From the NCBI RefSeq assembly GCF_013096535.2, contig NZ_CP051265.2, positions 682,001-746,000 on the forward strand: DNA of 64,000 nucleotides, given 5' to 3'. Of this stretch, positions 17,467 to 27,479 are shown one piece after another. The stretch comes from Wolbachia endosymbiont of Diaphorina citri (GTDB lineage: Bacteria > Pseudomonadota > Alphaproteobacteria > Rickettsiales > Anaplasmataceae). The position numbers and the translations under genes were made by a program. A model generated the notes under the pieces. The model had not been told where the DNA came from. It made no database searches and saw only the letters and a list, made by a program, of their open reading frames with translations. Every line of letters starts with the position of its first letter. The stretch's first letter is position 1.

Positions 17467-18744
17467 TCAAGATGAAACAGAGATATCAGCCCCACATGAA
17501 TTGAGTTTTTCATCCATGGCCTCATATCCTCTCCATAAATGATGTGAGTTATTTATTGTAGTTTCTCCTTTAGCCAACAAAGAAGCAAGCACCAAAGCTG
17601 CCGTTGATCTTAAGTCATTAGCATATAGATTAGCTCCAGATAAGCTCTTTATTCCACTTATAGTAGCTTTATTTTTTTCGATGCTGATATTAGCACCTAA
17701 TTTTCTTAGCTCATTTGCATGTGCAAATCTACTTTCAAAAACGTTCTCTTTAATGATTGATATTCCATCTGCAATGCATATAGCAGACATTAGTTGTGGT
17801 TGCATATCGCTGGGAAAGTCGGGATATGGATTTGTTGTAACGTGAGTAGATTTAATAGAGCCATTTTTTCTAGAAATAATAATACCATCGTCACATAACT
17901 CAACTCCGGCTCCTATAGTCTTCAATTCATTTGCAATACATTCCATATCAGACAAGTTTACTCCTTCTAACTTTAGCTCGCCGCCGGTAATGACAGCAGC
18001 CAAAGCATAAGTACCGGCCTCTATGCGATCTGGTATTATTTTATGCTCACACCCATTTAATGCTTCAACACCTTCTATTGTGATTTTTGTGTTATTAACT
18101 TCAATATTGGCACCCATACTCTTCAGAAACTCTATTAAATCAAGAACTTCCGGCTCCGTTGCGGCATTGTTTATTATTGTTACTCCCTCTGCAAGTGTTG
18201 CTGCCATTATTATATTTTCTGTTGCACCAACACTCACTTTTTCAAATGTTATTTCTTTGCCTTGCAATTTCCCCTTTGTTGTTGCAGTTATATTACAGCT
18301 ATCAATTTCAATTTTAGCTCCCATTGCTTCAAGTGCCTTAATATGAATGTCAACAGGACGTTTTCCAATATTACATCCACCAGGAAATACTGTTGAAACT
18401 TTACCAAATCTGCTGAGCATTGGACCTAGCATTAAAAAAGATGCTCGCAGTCTGCTTGCAATTTCATGTGATATTAAATAGTTATTGATATTGCTACAGT
18501 CAATTTCCAAAGTGTGATTTGCTTTATAGTCTTTATTGCATATAAAATTTACTTCTGCACCAAGACTCTTAAGCAGCTTAGACATCAAATGAACGTCAAT
18601 TAAATCAGGTACGTTATGCAAAGTTATTGAAGAATTACTAAACAAGCTTGCCGCCATTATTGGTAAGACGGCATTCTTTGAACCATTAATCTTGATTTTT
18701 CCAATCAAAGACTTATGGTTACTTCTTACTAATATTTTATGCAT
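17467..18744 (-). CDS. murA: UDP-N-acetylglucosamine 1-carboxyvinyltransferase MurA
   Basis: MurA transfers enolpyruvate from PEP to UDP-GlcNAc, the first committed step of lipid II synthesis. The catalytic cysteine is C124 in FPGGCNIGKRPVD, and the substrate-binding RLRASFLMLGPML block precedes it. The N-terminal KINGSKNAVLPIMAAS motif is complete. Length is 425 residues, within the usual range. Wolbachia keeps lipid II synthesis although it lacks a classical wall, so an intact copy is expected. It is followed closely by thyX. Confidence 0.97.
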   Translation of the reverse strand: MHKILVRSNHKSLIGKIKINGSKNAVLPIMAASLFSNSSITLHNVPDLIDVHLMSKLLKSLGAEVNFICNKDYKANHTLEIDCSNINNYLISHEIASRLRASFLMLGPMLSRFGKVSTVFPGGCNIGKRPVDIHIKALEAMGAKIEIDSCNITATTKGKLQGKEITFEKVSVGATENIIMAATLAEGVTIINNAATEPEVLDLIEFLKSMGANIEVNNTKITIEGVEALNGCEHKIIPDRIEAGTYALAAVITGGELKLEGVNLSDMECIANELKTIGAGVELCDDGIIISRKNGSIKSTHVTTNPYPDFPSDMQPQLMSAICIADGISIIKENVFESRFAHANELRKLGANISIEKNKATISGIKSLSGANLYANDLRSTAALVLASLLAKGETTINNSHHLWRGYEAMDEKLNSCGADISVSS

Positions 18745-18820
18745 TTAATCAAGCGATAGAACTTATCAAGTAAGTATAATAGGTTAGCGGTAAAAGGCAA
18801 AGTTTTGCTTTTTCTTCTTC

Positions 18821-18940
18821 TGTCATTCGAGTAGCTGACACTGGGATCCATTTCTTCATCATCATCAAAATGTTATATTTCAACATTACTTTTATGCTGA
18901 CCAATTTAACTGGATTCCAGTTTCAGCTACTTGAATAACA
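18821..18940. repeat. Wolbachia palindromic element, variant arms
   Basis: The left arm TGTCATTCGAGTAGCTGACA followed by CTGGGATCCA pairs with the right arm ACTGGATTCCAGTTTCAGCT followed by ACTTGAATAACA. The arms are imperfect inverted repeats of about 30 bases. It lies between fabF and murA. The GAGTAGCTGA variant also occurs in the fragment at 60421. Confidence 0.8.
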
Positions 18941-18972
18941 TTTTCGTAGTCGATTCAAAATAGCATAATTAA

Positions 18973-20244
18973 CTACACCTTTCCAAAGATGAGAGACGCG
19001 TTGGTACCACCAAAACCAAATGAATTAGAAAGCGCATATTGAATTTTATGCTCTTGAGCTTTAAGTGGTACAAAATTTAAATCACACCCTTCTGAAGGTT
19101 TGTGTAGGTTTAAAGTTGGTGGAACAATTCCATTGTTTAATGCAAGGATACTAAATATTGCTTCAACACTTCCTGCGGCACCAAGTAAATGTCCTATAGA
19201 AGATTTAGTCGAGGAAACAGGTATTTTATAGGCATAGTCACCGAATAACTGCTTCATTGCTATTACTTCAACTTTATCCCCAAGTGTTGTTGAAGTTCCA
19301 TGTGCATTGATATACCCAATTTGACTTGGGCTTACTTGTGCACTCCTTAAAGCAAGTTCCATTGCCTTAAGTGCGCCTCTTCCTTCTGGATGTGGTGCTG
19401 TGATGTGGTGCGCATCTCCTGTGAGTCCATATCCAGTGAGTTCTGCATATATTTTTGCTTCCCTTTTTTTTGCATGTTCATATTCTTCCAGAACTAATAT
19501 ACCTGCCCCTTCGCCCATGACAAATCCATCGCGTTCTTCGTCCCATGGCCTTGAGGCCTCTTCAGGATTATCATTGAATTTAGTTGATAGCGCCTTCATC
19601 GATGCAAAACCTGCAATTCCAACTCTGCATAACGCACTTTCTGCTCCGCCTGCAATCATAATGTCAGCTTCACCGAGTTTTATAGCTCTTGCTGAGTTTA
19701 TAATCGCATGCGCACCTGTTGCACATGCAGTTACCGCTGAGTCATTTGGACCTATAAATTCGTATTTAATAGAAATATGACCAGATATCAAATTTATTAG
19801 ACTTGCAGGAACAAAAAATGGGCTAACACGTCTAGGCCCCTTCTCCTGCATGGTAATTACATTTTCCTGAATTGACGGAAGACCACCTATACCAGAACCA
19901 ATAGCTACACCTATTCGCTCTTTATTAATATTTTTATTTTCCAAAATTAGTGAATCTTCTACTGCCTGAACAGCAGCTGCAAAGCCGTAGTGAATAAAGC
20001 GATCTGTTCTTTTTAGATCTTTCTCAGAAATATAATCTAGCGGATTGAAGTAATTCTCAATATCGTCAGATTGCGTTGGAACTTGCCCTGCAACCCTGCA
20101 AGTAAGGTCAGAAGAATCAAATCTGTCTGTACTGATTGCCTTTATGCCAGATTTTCCTTCTATCAGCTTTGACCAGGTGTTATCAACATCTGCTGCTAAT
20201 GGAGTAATTAAGCCAATACCGGTAACTACTACTCTTCTGCTCAT
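18973..20244 (-). CDS. fabF: beta-ketoacyl-ACP synthase II
   Basis: FabF elongates acyl-ACP by condensation with malonyl-ACP in type II fatty acid synthesis. The Cys-His-His triad is visible: C174 in TACATGAHA, H315 in NAHGTSTTLGD and H352 in SSIGHLLGAAG. Length (423 residues) and the terminal NSFGFGGTNASLIF block are typical. acpP ends six bases upstream on the same strand, the usual acpP-fabF pairing that puts carrier and enzyme in one transcript. Confidence 0.97.
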   Translation of the reverse strand: MSRRVVVTGIGLITPLAADVDNTWSKLIEGKSGIKAISTDRFDSSDLTCRVAGQVPTQSDDIENYFNPLDYISEKDLKRTDRFIHYGFAAAVQAVEDSLILENKNINKERIGVAIGSGIGGLPSIQENVITMQEKGPRRVSPFFVPASLINLISGHISIKYEFIGPNDSAVTACATGAHAIINSARAIKLGEADIMIAGGAESALCRVGIAGFASMKALSTKFNDNPEEASRPWDEERDGFVMGEGAGILVLEEYEHAKKREAKIYAELTGYGLTGDAHHITAPHPEGRGALKAMELALRSAQVSPSQIGYINAHGTSTTLGDKVEVIAMKQLFGDYAYKIPVSSTKSSIGHLLGAAGSVEAIFSILALNNGIVPPTLNLHKPSEGCDLNFVPLKAQEHKIQYALSNSFGFGGTNASLIFGKV

Positions 20245-20250
20245 TCAACA

Positions 20251-20511
20251 TCAATTGTTTGCTTTGTTTACTACATATTCAACTATCTGTTCCATAGTTT
20301 CCATTTTTTGCGCATCTTCATCAGGAATCTCTATACCAAATTCTTCTTCAGCTGCCATGATTATTTCAACTGCATCTAAACTATCTGTGCCATGATCTGA
20401 AAGCTTTGAAGAGTTACCAAATTTCTCTACATCCTTACTGATGTGCTCTAGTATAATCTTCTTTACTTTTTCTTCTATATCTTCCCTAGTGCTTTTTGCT
20501 AATTCGCTCAT
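20251..20511 (-). CDS. acpP: acyl carrier protein
   Basis: This 86-residue acidic carrier protein holds acyl chains on a phosphopantetheine arm attached to S44 in the conserved GTDSLDAVEI motif. Helix II and III residues (AAEEEFGIEIPDEDA) are canonical. It is slightly longer than the common 78-80 residues because of both termini. It directly precedes fabF. Confidence 0.97.
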   Translation of the reverse strand: MSELAKSTREDIEEKVKKIILEHISKDVEKFGNSSKLSDHGTDSLDAVEIIMAAEEEFGIEIPDEDAQKMETMEQIVEYVVNKANN

Positions 20512-20638
20512 TTCTTACTAAAAAATAACTTATTCTCTGATGTTATAAGAAATTTTGATGTTTGCAATAGCTTTTATGATTATATAAACTATTAAAAACT
20601 TCCTATCTCTTAGCACTCGATAGTTAATAAATTTAAAA

Positions 20639-21421
20639 ATGCTAGACGAAACAACAAAAAATTTGCTTGTTGTAGAAGTGAATAAGCTCTTACCTGAAAA
20701 TAGCGAGAATAAACTTATATCAGCTATGCGTTATGTGCTTCTTGCTCCTGCAAAACATATACGTTCTTTTTTAGTTATAGCATCTTCGTCGATATTCAAC
20801 ATAAAGGTTGAAAAAGCAATAACAGCAGCAGCAGCAATTGAATTTATTCATGCTTACTCCCTCATTCACGATGATCTGCCATGTATGGATAACAGTGACA
20901 CCCGCAGAGGCCAGCCAAGCTGCCACAAAAAATTTGGTGAAGCAACAGCAGTACTGGCCGGAGATGCATTACTTACTTTGGCTTTTGAGGTATTATCTTT
21001 GTTAAATTGTGAGATCATAAAAGTGCTCTCTCAAGCAATAGGAATGAAGGGAATGGTGGGAGGGCAGATTTTAGATATAGGTGCAGATTTTGACAAAATA
21101 AAAGAAATTCATTTGATGAAAACTGCAAAACTATTTGCAGCTTCATGTGAAATAGGGGCTATAATAGGAGGCGCTACAGACAAGGAGCGGGAAGCATTAT
21201 ATAACTATGGAATAAATCTAGGGCTTATTTTTCAAGCCAAGGATGATATCGAAGATTATGGGCAAGATAAAACAAACAATTTAATGTCCGTGCTTGGCAA
21301 AAATGAAATGGAAAACTATATAGATAGTCTCTTTAAACAGGCCTCAGATAATTTAAGTACGCTTTCAGGTAATACTAATGACTTATGTGATTTATTGAAT
21401 CAAGTAAAAAAAGATGGTTAG
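20639..21421 (+). CDS. ispA: polyprenyl (farnesyl) diphosphate synthase
   Basis: This is a trans-prenyltransferase building farnesyl (or similar) diphosphate from IPP and DMAPP. The first aspartate-rich motif is at residues 78-84 (DDLPCMD), followed by DTRRGQPS. The second, DDIEDYG, is at 202-208. About 260 residues is short compared with roughly 290-300 for most bacterial IspA proteins, mainly at the C-terminus and between helices, but the catalytic motifs are intact. The small residues before the first motif fit a short-chain product. It overlaps the start of the following membrane protein by eight bases, implying a shared transcript. Confidence 0.9.
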   Translation: MLDETTKNLLVVEVNKLLPENSENKLISAMRYVLLAPAKHIRSFLVIASSSIFNIKVEKAITAAAAIEFIHAYSLIHDDLPCMDNSDTRRGQPSCHKKFGEATAVLAGDALLTLAFEVLSLLNCEIIKVLSQAIGMKGMVGGQILDIGADFDKIKEIHLMKTAKLFAASCEIGAIIGGATDKEREALYNYGINLGLIFQAKDDIEDYGQDKTNNLMSVLGKNEMENYIDSLFKQASDNLSTLSGNTNDLCDLLNQVKKDG

Positions 21422-22286
21422 AAAAATTATATTACAAATGTTTATCTCTGTAGTAATGATTCTCACTTTAGCTTCTGCTTTTATAATTACGATTGTTTAT
21501 ATAAACAAAGATAAACCAGAGAAAAGGGAAAAGCTTTACGAAATAAATGCTACACATGGTGGTTTGACACAGATGATAGCAAGTTATTTGGTCAGGCCGA
21601 TACTTGAATCAGCTCTTGATCGTTATATTGAAAAGCATGGGTTAGCAGAATATTTAGAAGAAATAACACAGCAAAAAGAAGAAGAGATGATAAACTTTTA
21701 TGAAATTACTGAAGGCAGTGGCAGTAAAGTTTTCTGTGGCCAAGAAGTTCTGCTACAAATGTACAAAGTCTCCAACAACCTAGCAACGCTACTTCCGACT
21801 GATGTCAATTTGAAAATAGGTCAGGATTACTTAAAAGAAGTGAGTTTAGGGGTAATAGGTATGAAAGAAGGTGGAGAGCGTGTAGTTACTATTGCCGCTG
21901 ATGACAACAAAATGAGTTTTAACTCTTATTACATCAAACTGATTGAAGTAAAAGATAAATATCCTGATTCAGTAAGTAACCTAATGATTTTTAATGACTT
22001 AATTAACAAAACTGGAAAGCGAGTAAAATGTGGCGATGAGATATCAGTTCAATATAGCATAAAGAGACATAATGGTGAGTATATAATCAAAGATCAAATA
22101 GTGCAGTTTAAGGTTGGTGACAAGAAAACACCACTTGCTATAGAACTTGGAGTTGTGGGAATGAGAGCTGGTAATAAAAGAACAGTTCTTTCTCCACCTG
22201 ACCTTTTAACTGATGTATTAACAAAAGACATAGATTTTGATATTGTAATAATTGATTTAAGCTTGAATTCTACTATTGAAAAATAG
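21414..22286 (+). CDS. membrane-anchored protein with two FKBP-like domains
   Basis: A 290-residue protein has one N-terminal membrane helix (residues about 7-30) that would place the rest in the periplasm. Two successive segments resemble FKBP-type peptidyl-prolyl isomerases. Residues about 96-180 include EGSGSKVFCGQEVLLQMYK and LGVIGMKEGGERVVTIAAD. Residues about 188-285 include VKCGDEISVQYSI and LGVVGMRAGNKRTVLSPPD. Several FKBP active-site aromatics are not evident, so chaperone rather than isomerase activity is possible. The ATG overlaps the end of ispA by eight bases. The domain call is an inference from the repeated G-[VI]-x-GM-x3-G pattern. Confidence 0.65.
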   Translation: MVRKIILQMFISVVMILTLASAFIITIVYINKDKPEKREKLYEINATHGGLTQMIASYLVRPILESALDRYIEKHGLAEYLEEITQQKEEEMINFYEITEGSGSKVFCGQEVLLQMYKVSNNLATLLPTDVNLKIGQDYLKEVSLGVIGMKEGGERVVTIAADDNKMSFNSYYIKLIEVKDKYPDSVSNLMIFNDLINKTGKRVKCGDEISVQYSIKRHNGEYIIKDQIVQFKVGDKKTPLAIELGVVGMRAGNKRTVLSPPDLLTDVLTKDIDFDIVIIDLSLNSTIEK

Positions 22287-22356
22287 CTTAAAGAATTACG
22301 AAGTAAGAAAAAATAAAACCTCTTGAATGCTCTATATTACTTAAAGTAGGCTTCCT

Positions 22357-23808
22357 CTAAAGTATAAATTTAGATAAATCAAGCTGCTTTGAAATTGACT
22401 CTAGTTTATCTTTTACATATTTGCTATCTATAACAAATTTTTCACTATTTTTTTCAGAAGCGATAAAACTTATTTCATCCAAAAGCTTCTCCATGACAGT
22501 ATGAAGTCTTCTTGCACCTATATTTTCCACTTCTCTATTAACTGTAAATGCTATTTCAGCTATAGTCTCTATACCATCATCAGTAAACTCAAGTGTTACA
22601 TTTTCCGTTTTCATTAAAGCTATATACTGTTTTAACAAACTAGATTCTGGTTCCTTTAATATTTTTATTAGATCCTCTTGAGTAAGCGCCTTAAGTTCCA
22701 CTCTAATTGGCAATCTACCCTGTAATTCTGGTAAAAGATCAGATGGCTTAGATAAATGAAAAGCACCAGATGCAATAAATAATATATAGTCTGTTTTTAC
22801 GGGGCCATACTTAGTTGAAACAGTTGTTCCCTCAAGTAATGGTAACAGATCGCGCTGCACTCCTTCTCTGTTGACTTCACCTTTTATTTCTGTACGTGCT
22901 GCAATTTTATCTATTTCATCTAAAAACACTATGCCTTCATTGCTAACAAGATCAATCGCTTCTTTGATTATCTTGTCTTCATCCATTAACCTTTCGCTTT
23001 CTTCGTTAATCAATATTTCACGTGCTTCTTTCACTTTAACTGTAATAGTTTTTGTTTTTTTGCTCCCATTAAACATCTTACCCACTATTTCTGTTACGTT
23101 CATCACGCCAATTTGCCCACCTGGCATACCAGGTATATCAAAAGTGGGTAGCATACCCTTGCTCTCCCTGACGTTAATAGAAACTTCTCCATCTTCAAAT
23201 TCCTTATTTCTCACTCTTTCTCTGAAAACTTTTTTGCTTTCCTCGGTTGCATCTTCACCAACCATGGAGTTGACTATTATCTTTTCAGCCAAACCTAAAG
23301 CTTTTTTAGTTAAGGCTTTACGTGCTTTTTCCTTAACTAAAACTATTGCTGCGTCAACTAGATCACGTATTATCGAGTCAACATCACGTCCAACATATCC
23401 TATTTCGGTAAATTTCGTTGCTTCAACTTTTATAAAAGGTGCACCAGCAAGCTTTGCTAAACGTCGAGCTATTTCAGTTTTGCCAACTCCTGTATGGCCT
23501 ATCATGAGTATATTCTTAGGTATAATCTCTTCACGTAGTGGAAGTGGGACTTTATTTCGACGCCAACGATTTCTGAGTGCAATAGCAACAGCGCGCTTTG
23601 CATCATTCTGCCCAATTATAAATCTGTCTAATTCTTTAACTATCTTCTGTGGTGGTAGATCATCTAATAAAGCTTGTGAGCTTTGAATGCTGGTACTTCC
23701 TGTACCTTCATTTTCATAGAGGCTATTTTTCTCATTACAGTCATCATTATTATCAAATTGACCTACTACAGATTGACCAGAAGAATTGGTACACAAAGTT
23801 CTTGACAT
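22357..23808 (-). CDS. hslU: HslU ATPase subunit of the HslUV protease
   Basis: HslU (ClpY) is the AAA+ unfoldase that feeds HslV. Walker A (GHTGVGKTE), Walker B ([13 protein letters not shown]), sensor-type residues and the C-terminal LSKFIL tail that docks into HslV are present. The protein is 483 residues; most HslU proteins have about 440-450. The excess is an N-terminal Ser/Asn-rich extension of about 45 residues before [17 protein letters not shown]. It begins one base after the hslV stop codon, so the two subunits are translated from one message. Confidence 0.96.
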   Translation of the reverse strand: MSRTLCTNSSGQSVVGQFDNNDDCNEKNSLYENEGTGSTSIQSSQALLDDLPPQKIVKELDRFIIGQNDAKRAVAIALRNRWRRNKVPLPLREEIIPKNILMIGHTGVGKTEIARRLAKLAGAPFIKVEATKFTEIGYVGRDVDSIIRDLVDAAIVLVKEKARKALTKKALGLAEKIIVNSMVGEDATEESKKVFRERVRNKEFEDGEVSINVRESKGMLPTFDIPGMPGGQIGVMNVTEIVGKMFNGSKKTKTITVKVKEAREILINEESERLMDEDKIIKEAIDLVSNEGIVFLDEIDKIAARTEIKGEVNREGVQRDLLPLLEGTTVSTKYGPVKTDYILFIASGAFHLSKPSDLLPELQGRLPIRVELKALTQEDLIKILKEPESSLLKQYIALMKTENVTLEFTDDGIETIAEIAFTVNREVENIGARRLHTVMEKLLDEISFIASEKNSEKFVIDSKYVKDKLESISKQLDLSKFIL

Positions 23809-23809
23809 A

Positions 23810-24364
23810 TTACTCCTTTATTTTTTCAATAATTAGATTATGGTTTGTATAAACACATATATCGGCAGCTATCTTCATAGCCTTTTTTGCAATCTCCTCT
23901 ATTGATATTCCTTCAACGTCAATCAAAGCTTTTGCTGCAGATAAAGCAAAATTTCCTCCAGAGCCAATGGCTGCAATGCCATCTTCAGGTTCAAGAACAT
24001 CACCCGTTCCTGTAATGACCAATGAAATGGACTTGTCTGCCACGATCATCATAGCTTCTAATTTTCTTAGATATTTATCCATTCTCCAGTCTTTTGCAAG
24101 TTCAACACATGCCCTCATTAACTGTCCTGGGTGCTTATCAAGTTTAGATTCTAGCCTTTCGAAGAGAGTAAATGCATCAGCTGTTGCTCCAGCAAAACCG
24201 GCAATTACGGAATCACCAGAAAGACGCCTAACTTTTTTTGCTCCAGATTTTATAACGGTATGGCCTAGCGAGACTTGCCCATCACCTATTACTACTACAT
24301 TTTTGTCTCTTCTAATTGACAGTATAGTAGTACCATACATTTTACTGCTGTCATGATGAATCAT
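23810..24364 (-). CDS. hslV: HslV peptidase subunit
   Basis: HslV (ClpQ) is the threonine peptidase of the bacterial proteasome-like HslUV complex. The catalytic threonine lies in the GTTILSIRR motif near residue 11-12, exposed after removal of the short leader. The GDGQVSLG and [12 protein letters not shown] blocks are conserved. The 184-residue length is normal. The same strand and immediate junction with hslU show an hslVU operon. Confidence 0.96.
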   Translation of the reverse strand: MIHHDSSKMYGTTILSIRRDKNVVVIGDGQVSLGHTVIKSGAKKVRRLSGDSVIAGFAGATADAFTLFERLESKLDKHPGQLMRACVELAKDWRMDKYLRKLEAMMIVADKSISLVITGTGDVLEPEDGIAAIGSGGNFALSAAKALIDVEGISIEEIAKKAMKIAADICVYTNHNLIIEKIKE

Positions 24365-24446
24365 TTTTTTGTTATTTTAATTCGTTATATTATATTAAGA
24401 TTATAACTTATAATATAGTACTTTTCTTATAACATTTAAAGTGTAG

Positions 24447-25604
24447 ATGCAAAACATAATTCATCCAAATCTGGAAAAAGATATAAATAATTGGTTCAAA
24501 ACAAAATTTAATGGTTTTACATTACCATTTTATAGCTCCATAGATCTTAGGAATTCAGGCTGCAAAATTGCTCCAGTAGACGCTAATTTATTTCCTGCAG
24601 GTTTCAACAATCTAAGTGAGACATCAAGAGCAACAGCAGCAAAACTAATAAAAAGTTATTTTGAAACAAAACAATATAAAAAGACTCTTATAATACCGGA
24701 GAATTACACACGAAATAAAATGTATATAGAAAACGTATTTGTTATAGAGAAAGTACTGCAACTCGCAGGTTTTGAAACTAGAATTGGCCTCTTTCATAAT
24801 GAAACGTACAATTTAATAGAACAGTATGAAACTGTTGTGAAAGAAAACTCTTTGCTGAAGACAACTTCAGGATTTGTGCCTGATGTTATTATACTGAACC
24901 GTGATATGACTAGCCACATTCCAGACACACTAGAAAACGTAAAACAAGAGATAGTGCCAAGTCCATTATATGGCTGGCACAGTAGGCAGAAATTTCAATA
25001 TTTTGAAATCTATCAAAAATTAGTGTCCGAATTTTGTGGCGAATTTAAAATGGATCCATGGCTTATTTCTGTGCTTACAGAAAGCTGTAATGGAGTTGAC
25101 TTTAATGATGATTCATCACTAGGAGCAGTAGCGACTAAAGTTGACCAAATATTATCTCTAGTGCAAAAAAAATATGAGGAATATGAAATAAAAACACAAC
25201 CTTACGTTTTTATCAAAGCAAGCAATGGCACATATGGAATGGGCATTATAACAGCAACAAGTGGAAAGGAAATATTAAATCTCAATAAAAAAAAGCGTCA
25301 TAAAATGAAAAAGATAAAAGAAGGAATAGCAATCAATAGTGTTATTATACAAGAAGGTGTACCAACTATTGACATATTTAAAAGTAGTTCTGCAGAACCG
25401 CTAATATACTATATAGGAGATACTCCAACATGTTACTTATACCGATGTAATAGCAGGAAAGATGTATATTCTAGCTTGAATTCCACTGACTGTGAATTTT
25501 ATGATATCAGCCAAGAAAATAAAACTTTGCCACTTTGGAATATTGTTAGCAAATTAGCAGTGCTAGCATTGGCAGTAGAAATTAAGTCTTTTCATCTCGA
25601 ATAA
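24447..25604 (+). CDS. gshA: glutamate-cysteine ligase (proteobacterial GshA-type)
   Basis: This is the first enzyme of glutathione synthesis, joining glutamate and cysteine with ATP. The conserved N-terminal block SIDLRNSGCKIAPVDANLFP followed by AGFNNL, the HSRQKFQYFEIYQKL region and the glycine-containing nucleotide site (ASNGTYGMGI) fit the ATP-grasp-like GshA family found in several proteobacteria, not the E. coli type. Length is 385 residues, slightly short at the C-terminus. It is divergent from hslV across an 82-base spacer, and its 3' end overlaps the convergent membrane-protein gene by 13 bases. Confidence 0.85.
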   Translation: MQNIIHPNLEKDINNWFKTKFNGFTLPFYSSIDLRNSGCKIAPVDANLFPAGFNNLSETSRATAAKLIKSYFETKQYKKTLIIPENYTRNKMYIENVFVIEKVLQLAGFETRIGLFHNETYNLIEQYETVVKENSLLKTTSGFVPDVIILNRDMTSHIPDTLENVKQEIVPSPLYGWHSRQKFQYFEIYQKLVSEFCGEFKMDPWLISVLTESCNGVDFNDDSSLGAVATKVDQILSLVQKKYEEYEIKTQPYVFIKASNGTYGMGIITATSGKEILNLNKKKRHKMKKIKEGIAINSVIIQEGVPTIDIFKSSSAEPLIYYIGDTPTCYLYRCNSRKDVYSSLNSTDCEFYDISQENKTLPLWNIVSKLAVLALAVEIKSFHLE

Positions 25605-26455
25605 TTAATTTCTACAATGCTGCCATTATGCTGAATATGGTGAGCGTCATCAAGTCCAGTAGAAGGATCAGTACCATTATTAGGTTGATTGACAAACTTA
25701 TCGATGTTTGATACTAGATATGCTATACTTAGTATCAAACTAACCGTAACAGTTAAGTTGAAATTATAGATTATGCCACCACCCAAGTCTATCGGTATAG
25801 TTGCAATTTCCATTCTTTTTAATATGAAGCTTAACAAGCCCAATGACAAAGTGAATGTGCTAAACATAACATTCTTCTTGCATTTAGCAAGCTCAGCTTC
25901 ACATTTCGTAAGTTCGTCATCACCCTTTTTGTATTTTTTACATGCTTCTTGATATTTTTTATGCACTTCCTTATATTCTTCGCACTTATAATAACAGCTT
26001 ACGAATTCTGAAAATAGAAATAGAACTGCTGATGTTAAGCTAATATAACTTATTACATCCTTGTTGTTTCTAGCTAAGAAATGAATGATTTTTGCCTGCA
26101 TCAATATTCCTATGATACAGCTTGCCAAGTACGCTGAGTTACCTACAACCTGTATTGGTTTTTCAGGTTTATTTTCCTCTTCACCATTCGCAGGTTTCTT
26201 AGATTTATATCCAGCTAAATTGAGACCAAAATGAAGAGCAAATATTATTGATGTTGGTAGTTTTATGAACTTAGAAATATCTAATATAGTACAAATATTG
26301 GATCTGTTGTTATCAATAAACTCGCAACAGAATTGCAATGAAATTTTACACAATATGCCTGTTAAACCTACTGCAATACAATACATCTTTCTAATATCAT
26401 GATTGTGAACATCATGTATACTTTCTATAAATGTATTTGGCTTACCTTTTGGCAT
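25592..26455 (-). CDS. hypothetical multi-pass membrane protein
   Basis: I do not recognise this 287-residue protein. Hydrophobic segments occur around residues 25-45, 68-85, 105-122, 132-155, 195-212 and 225-245, giving five or six membrane helices. Between helices four and five is a charged Lys/Glu/Cys-rich helix (about 155-192) that may form a coiled coil. The C-terminal tail is polar and Asn/His-rich. Its last codons overlap the end of gshA on the opposite strand. It is probably specific to Wolbachia; its role is unknown. Confidence 0.7.
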   Translation of the reverse strand: MPKGKPNTFIESIHDVHNHDIRKMYCIAVGLTGILCKISLQFCCEFIDNNRSNICTILDISKFIKLPTSIIFALHFGLNLAGYKSKKPANGEEENKPEKPIQVVGNSAYLASCIIGILMQAKIIHFLARNNKDVISYISLTSAVLFLFSEFVSCYYKCEEYKEVHKKYQEACKKYKKGDDELTKCEAELAKCKKNVMFSTFTLSLGLLSFILKRMEIATIPIDLGGGIIYNFNLTVTVSLILSIAYLVSNIDKFVNQPNNGTDPSTGLDDAHHIQHNGSIVEINYSR

Positions 26456-26516
26456 AAGTAGATAATAAAATAATAACTTTTTAATATTATACTATAAAAA
26501 TCTAAAAAGAAAAGTG

Positions 26517-27479
26517 CTATAAATCAGTACTTTGAGAGTGATCTAAACATAAATCGGCCAAGCACTTGATAAATAAGAGATCAGTACTGAGAGTTGGTAC
26601 GCGAAAGTAATATCCGTCTTTGATAATTGCTTTATACTCTATATCAAGTTCAACCAGTGTTTCAGAATGCTCAGAAACAAAAGATATAGGTGATAAAACT
26701 ACAGGTATATTATCGTCTTTCGCGCGTGATAGCTCACTTTCAGTGCTAGGCTCCAACCATTTTACAGGGCCAACCTTACTCTGATAACATATTCCCCAAT
26801 CAAGATCTTCAATATTCAATTTTTTTACTATTAATTTTACTGTTTTTTCTATCTGTGAAGCGTAAGGGTCGCCTTTTTTAATGATACTAAGAGGTAAGCT
26901 ATGAGCCGAGAATAGGACTCTTGGCTTACCGATTTTGCTAGCTAATTTATAATATTTAGACGTCAGATTAACATGAGCTTCAATAAAGTCTTCATTGTCA
27001 TAATAATGGTGAATTGTTTTTGTGTTACATTCCAGTTTGGCATTTTTTTGCCAATTCTCGATGGATGATAGAGTTGTGGTGGTTGAATATTGCGGATATA
27101 GTGGTAACAGAATGATTTCGTCAGGGTCGAATTGCTTTACGCTTTTAACAACTTCATCAGCAAATGGATGCCAATAACGCATGCAGATGAATATCTTATA
27201 TACATGGTTTCCATTTTCATTTAATTTTAGTTCTAAAGCATCAGCTTGTGCTTTCGTATTCTCCAAGATTGGCGATTTACCTCCAATGTGCTCGTATATT
27301 TCTTGTGCAGTACTTTCTCGCCTTTTGGAGATAAACTTTGCTAAAAGGAAGCGAAAAGGATTTGGTAGATTTATTATTCTTTTATCGTAAAAAAGATTAA
27401 ATAAGAAAGGACGGACCGCACTTAGTGAATCAGGTCCGCCTAGGTTAAATAAGATTACTGCCTTCTTCACTGACAGCAC
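26517..27479 (-). CDS. hemH: ferrochelatase
   Basis: Ferrochelatase inserts Fe2+ into protoporphyrin IX in the last step of heme synthesis. The N-terminal [12 protein letters not shown] motif, the [11 protein letters not shown] block, the [10 protein letters not shown] motif with its active-site histidine and the terminal conserved glutamate region ([17 protein letters not shown]) are all present. 320 residues is normal. The start codon lies inside the 3' end of the preceding membrane-protein gene (13-base overlap), suggesting coupled translation. Heme made here can supply the cytochrome bc1 subunits encoded at 42060-44047. Confidence 0.96.

Noticed and set aside
22871-23686. 271-codon frame opposite hslU
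   Set aside because: It is the antisense image of a conserved gene, with a Ser/Leu-rich composition produced by codon bias.
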